Shown one piece after another: positions 27,276 to 41,040 of a stretch of DNA of 64,000 nucleotides. Below the pieces are notes generated by a model that was given only the letters and a program-made list of their open reading frames with translations, had not been told where the DNA came from and ran no database searches. The DNA lies in NCBI RefSeq assembly GCF_051401765.1, contig NW_027480422.1, positions 26,306,001 to 26,370,000 on the forward strand. The letters run 5' to 3'. The position numbers were made by a program, and so were the translations under genes. Every line of letters begins with the position of its first letter. Position 1 is the first letter of the stretch. This stretch comes from Calliopsis andreniformis (lineage: Eukaryota > Arthropoda > Insecta > Hymenoptera > Andrenidae).

Positions 27276-28241
27276 AGAACGAATAATTGCAACCAGTGTG
27301 AAAGTTATGGTCATTTCTACGTTCTGGGCAACCTTGGCTTAACTCTAGGGCGTTCCTCCACCAGATCGAATAGTTAGGGACTTTGAATACAAGGCCATAA
27401 GCATAAAATACAATAAAAATGCAACAGTTTTTCCATTGTATAACAGGAATAACTGCAACCAGTGTGAAAGTACTGGTCATTTCTACGTTCCGGGTAGCCT
27501 AGGCTTCACTCTAGGGCGTTGCACCACCAGATCGAATGGCTAGGGACTTAGAAGTCAACGCCAGAAAAATAAAATACAACTTAAGTACAACAGTTTTACC
27601 ATCGTATAAAATGAATAATTGCAACCAGTATGAATGTTATGGTCATTTCTACGTTCCGGGCACCCTAGGCCTCACTCTAGGGCGTTGTTCCACCAGATCC
27701 AATAGCTACGGCCCTAGAAGGCAACGCCATAACTATAAAATACAATATAAATACAACATTCTTTCCATCGTATAAAACGGATAATTGGAACCAGTCTGAT
27801 AGTCATGGTCATTTCTACGTTCCGGGCAAGCTAGGCTTCACCCTAGGGCGTTGCTCCACCAGATCGAATAGTTAGGGACTTTGAATACAACGCCAGAAGC
27901 ATACAATACAATAAAAATGCAACAGTTTTTCCATTGTATAACAGGAATAACTGCAACCAGTGTGAAAGTACTGGTCATTTCTATGTTCCGGGTAGCCTAG
28001 GCTTCACTCCAGGGCGTTGCTCCACCAGATCGAATAGTTAGGGACTTTGAATACAACGCCAGAAGCATAAAATACAATAAAAATGCACGAGTTTTTCCAT
28101 CGAATAACAGGTAAGCTGTAACCAGTGTGAAAGTACTGGTCATTTCTACGGTCCGGGCAACCTAGGCTTAACTGTAGGGCGTTGCTCCACCAGATCGAAT
28201 AGTTAGGGACCTAGAATTTAACGCCAGAAGCATAAAATACA
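26121..28241 (+). repeat. 9-monomer spaced duplication (offset 1493)
   Basis: About 26121-26748 matches 27614-28241, including GGGCACCCTAGGCC, ATAACTATAAAATAC, AATTGGAACCAGTCTG and the deletion-bearing ACAGGTAAGCTG variant at 26612 and 28112. The deletion is shared, so it predates the duplication. The 7- and 9-monomer units interleave. Confidence 0.85.
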
Positions 28242-30980
28242 ATAAAAATGCAACAGTTTTTCCATCCTATAACAGGAATAATTGCAAACAGTGTGAAAGT
28301 AATGGTCATTTCTACGTTCCGGGCAACCTAGGCTCCACTCTTGGGCGTTAGTCCACCACACCGAATAGCTAGGGCCTTAGAAGTCAACTCCAGAAGCATA
28401 AAATACAATATAAATACAACAGCTTTTCCATCGTATAACAGGAAAGCTGCAACCAGTGTGAAAGTACTGGTCATTTCTATGTTCCGTGTAACCTAGGCTT
28501 CACTCTAGGGCGTGGCTCCACCAGATCGAATAGTTAGGGACTTTGAATACAACGCCAGAAGCATAAAATACAATAAAAATGCACGAGTTTCTCCATCGAA
28601 TAACAGGAAAGCTGTAACCAGTGTGAAAGTACTGGTCATTTCTATGTCCAGGGTAACCTAGGCTCCACTCTAGGGCGTTGCTCCACCAGATCGAATAGCT
28701 AGGGACGTAGAATTCAACGCCAGAAGAATAAAATACAACATAAGTACAACAGTTTTACCATCGTATAAAATGAATAATCGCAAACAGTGCGAAGGTAATG
28801 GTCAGTTCCACGTTCCGGGCAACCTAGGCTTCACTCTAGGGCGTTGCTCCACAACATCGAATAGCTAGGGCATAAGAAGTCAACGCCAGAAGCATAAAAT
28901 ACAATATAAGTACAACAGTTTTTCCCTTGTATAACATGAATAATTGCAACCAGTGTGAAAGCTATGGCCATTTCTACGTTCCGGGCAACCTAGGCTTCAC
29001 TCTAGGGCGTTGCTCCACCACATCGAATAGTTAGGGTCTTAGAAGTCAATGCCAGAAGCATAAAATACAATATAAATACAACAGTTTTTCCCCTGTACGA
29101 TATGAATAATTGCAAACAGTGTGGGAGTAACGGTCATTTCAACGTTCCGGGCAACCTAGGTTTCGCTCTAGGGCGTTGCTCCACCAGATCGACTAGCTAG
29201 GGACGTAGAATTCAACGCCAGAAGAATAAAATACAACATAAGTACAACAGTTTTACCATCGTATAAAATGAATAATCGCAAACAGAGCGAAGGTAATGGT
29301 TATTTCCACGTTCCGGGCAAAATAGGCTTCACTCTAGGGCGTTGCTCCACCAGATCGAATAGTTAGGGACTTTGAATACTACGCCAGAAGCATAAAATAC
29401 AATAAAAATGCAACAGTTTTTCCATCGTATAACAGGAAAGCTACAACCAGTGTAAAAGTACTGGTCATTTCTATGTTCCGGGTAACCTAGGCTTCACTCT
29501 AGGGCGCTGCACCACCAGATCGAATAGCTAGGGACGTAGAATTCAACGCCAGAAGAATAAAATACAACATAAGTACAACAGTTTTACAATCGTATAAAAT
29601 GAATAATCGCAAACAGTGCGAAGGTATTGGTCATTTCCACGTTCGGGGCAACCTAGGCTTCACTCTAGGGCGTTGCTCTTCGAGATCGAATAGTTAGGGC
29701 ATAAGAAGTCAACGCCAGAAGCATAAAATACAATATAAGTACAACAGTTTTTCCCTTGTATAACATGAATAATTGCAACCAGTGTGAAAGCTATGGTCAT
29801 TTGTACGTTCCGGGCAACCTAGGCTTCACTCTAGGGCGTTGCTCCACCACATCGAATAGCTACGGCCTTAGAAGTCAACGCCTGAAGCATAAAATATAAT
29901 ATAAATACAACAGTCTTTCCATCGTATAACAGGAATAATTGCAACCAGAGTGAAGGTGATGGTCATTTCTACGTTCCGGGAAACCTAGGCTTCACTCTAG
30001 GGCGTTGGTCCACCAGATCGAATAGCTAGGGTCTTAGAAGTCAACGCCAGAAGCATAAAATGAAATAAAAATACAACAGTTTTTCCATCCTATAAAACGA
30101 ATAAATGCAACCAGTATGAATGTTATGGTCATTTCTACGTTCCGGGCAACCTAGGCTTCACTCTAGGGCGTTGCTCCACCAGATCGAATAGTTAGGGCCT
30201 AAGAAGTAAACGCCAGAAGCATAAAATACGACATATGTACAACAGTTTTTCCATCGTATAGAATGGATAATTGCAACCAGTGTGAAAGTAATGGTCATTT
30301 CTACGTTCCGAGCAACCTAGGTTTCGCTCTATGGCGTTCTTATACCAGTTCGAATAGTTAGGGCCTAACAAGTCAACGCCAGAAGCATAAAATGCAATAG
30401 AAATACAACAGTTTTTCCATCGTATAAAATGAATAATCGCAGACAGTGTGAAGGTTATGGTCGCTTCCACGTTCCGGGCAACCTAGGCTTCACTCCAGGG
30501 CGTTGTTCCACCAGATCGAACAACTAGGGTCTTAGAATTCAATGCCAGAAGAATAAAATACAACCTAAGTACAACAGTTTTAGCATCGTATAAAATGAAT
30601 AATCGCAAACAGTGTGAAGGTAATGGTCATTTCTACGTTCCGGGCAACCTAGGCTTCACTCCAGGCCGTTGCTTAACCAGATCGAATAGTTAGGGCCTTA
30701 GAAGTCAACGCCCGAAGCATAAAATACAAAATAAATACAACAGTTTTTCCATTGTATAAAACGAATAATTGAAACCAGTGTGAAAGTTATGATCTTTTCT
30801 ACGCTCTGCGCAACCTGGGCTTCACCCCAGGGCGTTGCTCCACCAGATCCAATAGTTAGGACCTAAGAAGTCAGCGCCAGAAGCATAAAATACAACATAG
30901 ATACTACATTTTTTCCATCGTATATAATGTATATTTGCAAACTGTGTGAAAGTAAAGGACATTTCTACGTTCCGGGCAAC
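28242..30980 (+). repeat. Satellite with 3-monomer echoes
   Basis: The monomer type with GGGACGTAGAATTCAACG and AATACAACATAAGTAC starts at 28714, 29212 and 29543, steps of 3 and 2 monomers (498 and 331 bp). One-base deletions of the AGGAAAGCTG kind lie at about 28443, 28612 and 29434. The block at 29870-30130 resembles 22415-22490 and 23240-23330. No gene-like or unique sequence is seen. Confidence 0.75.
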
Positions 30981-31985
30981 ATAGGCTTAACTGTAGGGCG
31001 TTGCTCCACCAGATCGCATAGTTAGGGACTTTGAATACAACGGCAGAAACATAAAATACAATAAAAATGCAACAGTTTTTCCATTGTATAACAGGCATAA
31101 CTGCAACCAGTGTGAAAGTACTGGTCATTTCTACATTCTGGGCAACCTAGGCTTCACTCTAGGGCGTTGCTCCACCACATCGAATAGTTAGGGCCTCAGA
31201 AGACAATGCCAGAAGCATAAAATACAATATAAATACAACAGTTTTTCCACTGTATAATATGAATAATTGCAAACAGTGTGGAAGAAATGGTCATTTCTAC
31301 GTTCCGAGCAACCTAGGTTTCGCTCTAGGGCGCTGCACCACTAGATCGAATAGCTAGGGACTTAGAATTCAACGCCAGAAGAATAAAATACAAAATAAGT
31401 ACAACAGTTTTTCCATCGTATAAAATGTATAATTGCAAGCAGTGTTAAGGCAATGGTCATTTCTACGTTCCGGCCAACCTAGGTTTCACTGTTGGGCGTT
31501 GCTCCACCAGATCGAATTGTTAGGGCCTTAGAAGTCAACGCCCGAAGCATAAAATACAAAATAGATATCACAGTTTTTTCATTGTATAGAAGGAATAATT
31601 GCAACCAGTGTGAAAGTTATGGTCATTTCTACGTTCCGGGCAACCTAGGCTTAACTCCAGGGCGTTGCTCCACCAGATCGAATAGTTGGGGACTTTGAAT
31701 ACAACGGCAGAAACATAAAATACAATAAAAATGCAACAGTTTTTCCATTGTATAACAGGCATAACTGCAACCTGTGTGAAAGTACTGGTCATTTCTACAT
31801 TCCGGGCAACCTAGGCTTCACTCTAGGGCGTTGCTCCACCACATCGAATAGTTAGGGCCTTAGAAGACAATGCCAGAACCATAAAATACAATATAAGTAC
31901 AACAGTTTTTCCACTGTATAATATGAATAATTGCAAACAGTGTGGAAGAAATGGTCATTTCTACGTTCCGGGCAACCTAGGCTTC
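30980..31985 (+). repeat. 4-monomer duplication
   Basis: The run starting with CGGCAGAAACATAAAATAC at 31041 recurs at 31705, offset 664 = 4 monomers. It continues through ACAGGCATAACTGC and the GACAATGCC / GTGTGGAAGAAATGG monomer (about 31200-31310 and 31865-31970). Confidence 0.8.
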
Positions 31986-34900
31986 ACTCTAGGGCGTTGC
32001 TCCACCACATGGAATAGCTACGGCCTTAGAAGTCAACGCCTGAAGCATAAAATATAATATAAATACAACAGTTTTTCCATCGTATAACAGGAATAAATGC
32101 AACCAGAGTGAAGGTGATGGTCATTTCTACGTTCCGGGAAGACTAGGCTTCACTCTAGGGCGTTGGTCCACCAGATCGAATAGCTAGGGTCTTAGAAGTC
32201 AACGCCAGAAGCGTAAAATAAAATAAAAATACAACAGTTTTTCCATCCTATAAAACGAATAATTGCATCCAATATGAATGTTAAGGTCATTTCTACGTTC
32301 CGGGCAACCTAGGCTTCACTCTAGGGCGTTGCTCAACCATATCGAATAGCTACGGCCCGAGAAGACAACGCCATAACTATAAAATACAATATAAATACAA
32401 CAGTCTTTCCATCGTATAAAACGGATAATTGCAACCAGTCTGATAGTTATGGTCATTTCTACGTTCCGGGCACCCTTGGCTTAACTCCAGGACGTTGGTC
32501 CACCAGATCGAATAGTTAGGGCCTAAGACGTCAACACCAGAAGCATAAAATACGATATATGTACAACAGTTTTTCCATCGTATAGAATGAATAATTGGAA
32601 CCAGTGTGAAAGTAATGGTCATTTCTACGTTCCGAGCAACCTAGGTTTCGCTCTATGGCGTTGCTCCACCACATCGAATAGTTAGGGCCTTAGAAGTCAA
32701 TGCCAGAAGAATAAAATACGATATAAATACAACAGTTTTTTCATCGTATAACAGGAATAATTGCAAGAAACCTGAAGGTAATGGTAATTTCTACGTTTCG
32801 GGTAACCTAGGTTTCACTCTAGGGCGTTGCTCCACCAGATCGAATAGCTAGGGACTTAGAATTCAACGCCAGAAGAATAAAATACAACATAAGTATAACA
32901 GTTCTTCCATTGTGTAAAATGTATAATTGCAAGCAGTGTGAAGGTAATGGTCATTTCTACGTTCCGGGCAACCTATTCTTAACTGTAGGGCGTCGCTCCA
33001 CCAGATCGAATAGTTAGGGCCTTAGAAGTCAACGACCGAAGCATGAAATACAAAATAAATAGAACAGTTTTTCCATTGTATAGAACGAATAATTGCAACC
33101 AGTGTGAAAGTTATGGTCATTTCTACGTTCCGGGCACCCTTGGCTTAACTCCAGGACGTTGCTCCACCAGATCGAATAGTTAGGGACTTTGAATACAACG
33201 CTAGAAGCATAAAATACAATAAAAATGCATCAGTTCTTCGATTGTATAACAGGAATAACTGCAACCAGTGTGAAAGTACTGGTCATTTCTACTATCCGGG
33301 TAACCTAGGCTTCACTCTAGGGCGTTGCTGTACCAGATCGAATAGCTAGGGCCTAAGAAGTCAACGACAGGAGCACCAAATACATAATAAATGCATCAGT
33401 TTTTCCATCGTATAAAACGAATAATTGCAACCAGTATGAAAGCTATGGTCATTTCTACGTTCCGGGCAACCTAGGCTTAACTCCAGGGCGTTTCTCCACC
33501 AGATCGAATAGTTAGGGCCTTAGATGACAATGCCAGAAGCATAAAATACAATATAAATACAACAGTTTTTCCACTGTATAATATGAATAATTGCAAACAG
33601 TGTGGAAGTAATGGTCATTTCTACGTTCCGGGCAACCTAGGATTCACTCTAGGGCGTTGCTCCACCACATCGAATAGATACGGCCTTAGAAGTCAACGCC
33701 TGAAGCATAAAATATAATATAAATACAACAATTTTTCCATCGTATAACAGGAATAATTGCAACCAGAGTGAAGGTGATGGTCATTTCTACGTTCCGGGAA
33801 ACCTAGGCTTCACTCTAGGGCGTTGGTCCACCAGATCGAATTGTTAGGGCCTTAGAAGTCAACGCCCGAAGCATAAAATACAAGATAGATAGAACAGTTT
33901 TTTCATTGTATAGAAGGAATAATTGCAACCAGTGTGAAAGTTATGGTCATTTCTACGTTCCGGGCACCCTTGGCTTAACTCCAGGACGTTGCTCCACCAG
34001 ATCGAATAGTTAGGGACTTTGAATACAACGCTAGAAGCATAAAATACAATAAAAATGCATCAGTTCTTCGATTGTATAACAGGAATAACTGCAACCAGTG
34101 TGAAAGTACTGGTCATTTCTACTATCCGGGTAACCTAGGCTTCACTCTAGGGCGTTGCTCTACCAGATCGAATAGTTAGGGCCTAAGAAGTCTACGCCAG
34201 AAGCATAAAATACAATATAAATACAACAGCTATTCCATCGTATAACAGGAATCATTGCAACCAGTGTGTAAGATATGGTCATTTCTACGTCCCGGGCAAC
34301 CTAGGCTTCACTCTAGAGCGTTGCGCGACCACATCGAATAGCTATGGCCTTAGAAGTCAACGCCAGAAACATAAAATACAACATAGGTACAACAGTTTTT
34401 CCATCGTATAACAGGAATAATTGCAACCAGTGTGAATGTACAGGTCATTTCTACGTTCCGGGCAACCTAGGCTTCGCTTAAGGGCGTTGCTCCACCAGAT
34501 CGAATAGCTGCGGCCTTAGAAGTCAACTCCAGAAGCATAAAATGCAATATAAATACAACAGCTTTTCCATCGCATAAAATGAATGATTCCAAACAGTGTG
34601 AAAGATATGGTCATTTCTACTTTCCGGGCAACCTAGGCTTAACTCCAGTGCGTTGCTCCACCAGGTCGAAAAGCTAGGAACTTTGAATACAACGCCAGAA
34701 GCTTAAAATACAATAAAAATGCAACAGCTTTCCATCGTATAACGGGAAAGCTGCAACCAGTGTGAAAGTACTGGTCATTTCTATGTTCCGGGTAACCTAG
34801 GCTTCACTCTAGGGCGTTGCTGCACCAGATCGAATAGCTAGGGACTTAGAATTCATCGCCAGAAGAATAAAATTCAACATAAGTATAACAGTTTTTCCAT

Positions 34901-35180
34901 CATATAAAATGTATAATTGCAAGCAGTGTGAAGGTAATGGTCATTTCTACGTTCCGGGCAACCTAGGCTTCACTCTAGGGCGTTGCTCCACCAGATCGAA
35001 TAGCTAGGGACTTAGAATTCAGCGCCAGAAGAATAAAATACAACTTAAGAATAACAGTTTTTCCATCGTATAAAATGTATAATTGCAAGCATTGTGAAGG
35101 TAATGGTCATTTCTACGTTCCGGGCAACCTAGGCTTCACTCTAGAGCGCTGCTCCACCAGAACGAATAGTTAGGGCCTAA
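31986..35180 (+). repeat. Satellite with 5-monomer duplication
   Basis: About 33064-33340 recurs at 33894-34170, offset 830 = 5 monomers, sharing GGGCACCCTTGGC, CGCTAGAAGC, GCATCAGTTCTTCG and TTCTACTATCCGGG. The stretch 31986-32290 resembles 23040-23330. Two 1-bp deletions lie close together at about 34728 and 34743. The rest is satellite of mixed types. Confidence 0.78.
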
Positions 35181-36497
35181 GAAGTCAACGCCAGAAGCAT
35201 AAAGTACAATATAAATACAACAGCTTTTCCACCGTATAACAGGAATAATTGCAAAAAGTGTGAAAGACATGGTCATTTCTACGTTCCGGGCAACCAAGGC
35301 TTCCCTCTAGTGCGATACTCCACCACATCGAATAGCTACGCCCTTTGGAGTCAACGCCAGAGGCATAAAATACAAATAAATACAACAGTTTTTCCATCGT
35401 ATATCAGGAATAATTGCAACCTGAGTGAAGGTGATGGTCATTTCTACGTTCCGGGCAACCTAGGCTTCACTCTAGGGCGTTGCTCCACCACATCGAATAG
35501 TTAGGGCCTTAGATGACAATGCCAGAAGCATAAAATACAATATAAATACAACAGTTTTTCCACTGTATAATATGAATAATTGCAAACAGTGTGGAAGTAA
35601 TGGTCATTTCTACGTTGCGGGCAACCTAGGCTTTATTCTAGGGCGTTGTTCCACCAGATCGAACAGTTAGGGCCTTAAAAGTCAATGCCAGAAGAATAAA
35701 ATAAAATATAAATACAACAGTTTTTCCATCGTATAAAATGAATAATTGCAAACAGTGTGAAAGTATTAGTCATTACTACGTTCCGGTCAACCTAGGCTTC
35801 ACTCTAGGGCGTTGCGCCACCACATCGAATAGTTAGGGCCTTAAAAGTCAATGCCAGAAGAATAAAATACAATATAAATACAACAGTTTTTCGATCGTAT
35901 AAAATGAATAATTGCAAACAGTGTGAGAGTAATAGTCATTTCTACGTTCCGCTCAACCTAGGTTTCGCTCTAGGGCGTTGCTCCATCACATCGAATACTG
36001 AGTGCCTTGGAAGTCATCGCCAGAAGCATAAAATACAGTATAGATACAACAGCTTTTCCATTGTATAAAATGAATAATTACTAACAGTGTGGAAGTAATG
36101 GTCATTTCTACGTTCCGGGCAACCTAGGCTTCCCTCTAGGGCGGTGCTCCACCGCATCGAATAGCTACGGCCTTAGAAGTCAACGGCTGAAGCATAAAAT
36201 ACAATATAAATACAACAGTTTTTCCATTGTATAAAACGAATAATTGCAACCAGTATGAAAGTTATGGTTATTTCTACGTTCAGGGCAACCTAGGCTTCAC
36301 CATGGGGCGTTGCTCCACCAGATCGAATAGATAGGGCCTAAGAAGTCAACGCCAGAAGCATAAAATACGATATATGTACAACAGTCTTTCCATCGTATAA
36401 AACGAATAATTACAACCAGTCTGATAGTTATGGTCAATTCTACGTTCCCGGCAATCTAGGCTTCTCTCTAGCGCGTTGCTCCACCAGATCGAGTAGT
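35181..36497 (+). repeat. Satellite, mixed types, no clear HOR
   Basis: About eight monomers. Two neighbours at about 35680 and 35848 are alike (AATGCCAGAAGAATAAAATA). A 1-bp deletion lies at about 35378 (TACAAATAAATAC for TACAATATAAATAC). The part from about 36180 is the source or copy of 44811-45230. No other features are seen. Confidence 0.7.
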
Positions 36498-38680
36498 TAG
36501 GGCCTAACAAGTCAACGCCAGAAGCATAAAATACAATAGAAATACAACAGTTTTACCATCGTATAACAGGAATAGTTGCAACCAGTGTGAAAGATATGGT
36601 CATTTCTACGATACCGGCAACCTAGGCTGCACCCTAGGGCGTCGTTCCACCAGATCGAATAGTTAGGGCCTAGGAAGTCTACGCCAGAAGCATAAAATAC
36701 AATACAAATACAACAGCTTTTCCATCGTATAACAGGAATAATTGCAACCAGTGTGAAAGGTATGGTCATTTCTACTTTCCGGGCAATCTAGGCTTCACTC
36801 CAGGGCGTTTCTCCACCACATCGAATAGCTGCGGCCTTAGAAGTCAACGCCAGAAGCATAAAATGCCATATAAATGCAACAGTTGTTCCACTGTATAATA
36901 CGAATAATTGCAAACATTGAGGAAGTAATGGTCATTTCTACGTTCCGGACAACCTAGGCTTCACTCTAGGGCGTTGCTCAACCACATCGAATAGCTCCGT
37001 CCTTAGAAGTCAACGCCAGAAGCATAAAATACAATTTAAATACAACAGTTCTTGAATCGTATATCAGGAATAATTGCAAACAGTGTGAAAGATATGGTCA
37101 CTTCTACGTTCTGAGCAACCTAGGTTTCGGTCTATGGCGTAGCTCCACCACATCGAATAGTTAGGGCCTTAGAGGTCAATGCGAGAAGCATAAACTACAA
37201 TATAAATACAACAGTTTTTCCATTGTATAAAATGAATAATTGCAAACAGTGAGGAAGTAATGGTCATTTCTACGTTCCGTGCAACCTAGGCTTCACTCTA
37301 GGGCGTTGCTTCACCAGATCGAATAGTTAGGGCCTAAGAAGTCGACGCCAGAAGCGTAAAATACAACATAAATACAACAGTTTTTCCCTTGTATAACAGA
37401 AATAATTGCAACCAGTGTGAAAGCTATGGTCATTTCTACGTTCCGGGCAACCTAGGCTTCACACTAGGGCGTTGGTCCACCAGATCCAATAGTTAGGGCC
37501 TAAGAAGTCAACGCCAGGAGCACCAAATACAAAATAAATACAACAGTTTTTCCATCGTATAAAACGATAACTGCATCCAGTGAGCAAGTAATGGTCATTT
37601 CTACGATCCGGGCGACCTAGGCATGACTCTAGGGCATTGTTCCACCAGAGCGAATAGTTAGGGCCTAACAAGTCAACGGCAGAAGCATAAAATACAATAG
37701 AAATACAACAGTTTTACCATCGTATAACAGGAATAGTTGCAACCAGTGTGAAAGGTATGGTCATTTGTACGATACCGGCAACCTAGGCTGCACCCTAGGG
37801 CGTCGTTCCACCAGATCGAATAGTTAGGGCCTAGGAAGTCTACGCCAGAAGCATAAAATACAATACAAATACAACAGCTTTTCCATCGTATAACAGGAAT
37901 AATTGCAACCAGTGTGAAAGGTATGGTCATTTCTACTTTCCGGGCAATCTAGGCTTCACTCCAGGGCGTTTCTCCACCACATCGAATAGCTGCGGCCTTA
38001 GAAGTCAACGCCAGAAGCATAAAATGCCATATAAACGCAACAGTTGTTCCACTGTATAATACGAATAACTGCAAACATTGTGGAAGTAATGGTCATTTCT
38101 ACGTTCCGGGCAACCTAGGCTTCACTCTAGGGCGTTGCTCAACCACATTGAATAGCTACGGCCCTAGAAGACAACGCCATAAATATAAAATACAATATAA
38201 ACACAACAGTCTATGCTTCGTATAAAACGAATAATTGCAACCAGTCTGATAGTTATGGTCATTTCTACGTTCCGGGCAACCTAGACTTCACCCTAGGGCG
38301 TTGCTCCACCAGATCGAATAGTTAGGGCCTAAGAAATCAATGCCAGAAGCATAAAATACGATATATGTACAACTGTTTTTCCATCGCATAAAATGAGTAA
38401 TTGCAACCAGTGTGAAAGTAACGGCCATTTCTACGTTCCGGGAATCCTAGACTTAACACTGAGACATTGCTCCACCAGATCGAATACATAGGGCCTTAGA
38501 AGTCAACGCCAGAAGCATAAAGTACATTAAAAATCCAACAGTTTGTCCATCGTATAACAGGAATAATTGCCACCAGTGTGAAAGTGATGGTCATTTCTGC
38601 ATTCCGGGCAACCTAGGCATCACCCTAGGGAGTTGCTCCTCCAGATAGAATAGTTAGGGCCCAGGAAGTCAACGCCAGAA
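36180..38680 (+). repeat. Block with a reordered copy at 43.9-46.0 kb
   Basis: Three pieces of this block recur downstream in a different order. About 36749-37659 recurs at 43887-44797 (offset 7138). About 36180-36600 recurs at 44811-45230 (offset 8631). About 37912-38680 recurs at 45216-45984 (offset 7304). Each piece is nearly identical to its partner, down to rare variants such as CCATGGGGCG, CTTGAATCGTATATCAGG and GGGAGTTGCTCCTCC. Confidence 0.85.
36498..38146 (+). repeat. 7-monomer duplication (offset 1161)
   Basis: About 36498-36985 (GGCCTAACAAG, TACGATACCGGC, GGCTGCACCCTAGGGCGTCG, AATGCCATATAAATGC) matches 37659-38146. The offset is 1161 because of the 1-bp deletion at about 37565 (AAACGATAACTGC). 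The intervening monomers include CAGGAGCACCAAATACAAAA. Confidence 0.85.
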
Positions 38681-41040
38681 GCATAAAATACAATATAAAT
38701 ACAACAGTTTTTCCCTTGTATAACAGGAATAATTGCAACCAGTGTGAAAGACATGGTCATTTCTACGTTCCGCGCAACCTAGGCTTCACTATAGGGCGTT
38801 GCTCCACCACATCGAATAGCTACGGCCTTAGGAGTCAACGCCAGAGGCATAAAATACAAAATAAATACAACAGTTTTTCCATCGTATAACAAGAATAATT
38901 GCAACCAGTGTGATAGTGATGGTCATTTCTACATTCCGGGCAACCTAGGCTTCACTCTAGGGCCATGCTCCACCAGATCGAATAGTTGGGGCCTTAGAAG
39001 TCAACGCCCGAAGCATAAAATACAAAATAAATACAACAGTTTTTCCCTTGTATGACAGGAATAATTGCAACCAGTGTGAAAGCTATGGTGATTTCTACGT
39101 TCCGGGCAATCTAGGCTTCTCTCTAGGGCGTTGCTCCACCAGATCGAACAGTTAGGGCCTAACAAGTGAACGCCAGAAGCATAAAATACAATATAAATAC
39201 AACAGTTTTTCCATCGTATAAAACGAATAATCGCAACCAGTGTGAAAGCTATGGTCATTTCCACGTTCCGGGCAACCTAGGCTTCACTCTAGGGCGTTGC
39301 TCCACCACATGGAATAGTTAGGGCCTTAGAAGTCAGTGCCAGAAGCATAAAATGCCATATAAATACAACAGTTCTTCCACTGTATAATACGAATAATTGC
39401 AAACAGTGTGGAAGTAATGGTCATTTCTACGTTCCGCGCAACCTATGCTTCACTCTAGGGCGTTGCTCAACCACATCGAATAGCTACAGCCCTAGAAGAC
39501 AACGCCATGACTATAAAATACAATATAAATACAACAGTCTATGCATCGTATAAAACGAATAATTGCAACCAGTCTGATAGTTATGGTCATTTCTATGTTC
39601 CGGGCAACCTAGGCTTCACCCTAGGGCGTTGCTCCGCCTGATCGAATAGTTAGGGCCTAAGAAGTCAACGCCAGAAGCATAAAATACGATATATGTACAA
39701 CAGTTTTTCCATCGTATAACAAGAATAATTGCAATCAGTGTGAAAGTGATGGTCATTTCTACATTCCGGTGCAACCTAGGGTACACTCTAGGGCGTTGCT
39801 CCACCAGATCGAATAGTTAGGGCCTAAGAACTCAACGCCAGAAGCATAAAATACAATATAAGTACAACTGTTTTTCCCTTGTATAACATTAATAATTGCA
39901 ACCAGTGTGAAAGGTATGGTCATTTCTACGTTCCGGCCAACCTAGGCTTCACTCTAGGGCGTTGCTCCACCACATTGAATAGCTGCGGCCTTAGAAGTCA
40001 ACGCCAGAAGCATAAAATACAATATAAATACAACAGTTTTTCAATCCTATAACAGGAATAATTGCAAACAGTGTGAAAAATATGGTCATTTCTACGTTGC
40101 GGGCATCCTAGGCTTCACTCGAGGGCATTGCTCCACCACATCGAATAGCTACGGCCTTAGAAGTCAACGCCACAACTATAAAAAACAATATAAATACAAC
40201 AGATTTACCATTGTATAAAATGAATAATTGCAAACAGTGTGGAGGTAATGGCCATTTCTACTTTCCGGACAACCTAGGCTTCACTCTAGGGCGTTTCTCC
40301 ACCACATCGAATAGCTACGCCCTTAGAAGTCAACGCCTGAAGCATAAAATATAATATAAATACAACAGTTTTTCCATTGCATGAAACGAATAATTGCAAC
40401 CAGTGTGAAAGTTATGGTCATTTCTACGTTCCGGGCAACCTATGTTTCACTCTTGGGCGTTGCTCCACCTCATCGGTCAGCTACGGCCTTTGAAGTCAAC
40501 TCCAGAAGCATAAAATACAATATAAATACAACAGTTTTCCAATCGTATAAAACGAATAATTGCAACCAGTATGAAAGTTATGGTCATTTCCACGTTCGGG
40601 GCAACCTAGGCTTCACCCTAGGGCGTTGTTCCACCAGATCGTATAGTTAGGGCCTGTGAAGTCAACGCCAGAAGCATAAAATACAATATAAATACAACAG
40701 CTTTTGCATCGTATATGATGTATATTTGCAAACAGTGTGAGAGTAAAGGTCATGTCTACGTTCCGGGCAACCTAGGCTTAACTGTAGGGCGTTGCTCCAT
40801 CAGATCGCATATATAGGGACTTAGAAGTCAGCGCCAGAAGCATAAAATACAATATAAATACAACAGTTTTTCCATTGTATAAAACGAATAATTGCAACCA
40901 GTGTGAAAGTTATGGTCATATCTACGTTCCGGGCAACCTAGGCTACACTCTAGGGCGTTGCTCCACCAGATCGAATAGTTAGGGCCTAAGAAGTCAACGC
41001 CAGAAGCATAAAATACAATATAAATACAACAGTTTTTCCA
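38681..41040 (+). repeat. Satellite, mixed types
   Basis: About 14 monomers. A 1-bp insertion at about 39770 (CCGGTGCAACC) is one of only two insertions found. The types CGCCATGACTATAAAATAC (about 39507) and ACGATATATGTACAAC (about 39687) link it to domain 3 blocks elsewhere. Two adjacent monomers at about 40828 and 40994 are almost identical. No unique sequence is seen. Confidence 0.72.

Larger units (their letters stand above)
18061..35180 (+). repeat. Domain 2: short overlapping multimers
   Basis: The array continues without interruption but with other variants: AACTTAAGTACAACAG, ATAATCGCAAACAGTG, GTGTGGAAGTAATGG, CAGTATGAATGTTATGG, GGGACTTTGAATACAACG and GGAGCACCAAATACAT. There is no single dominant HOR. 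Duplications of 3, 4, 5, 6, 7, 9 and 11 monomers overlap each other. Most of the window's 1-bp deletions fall here. The right boundary is gradual. Confidence 0.85.
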
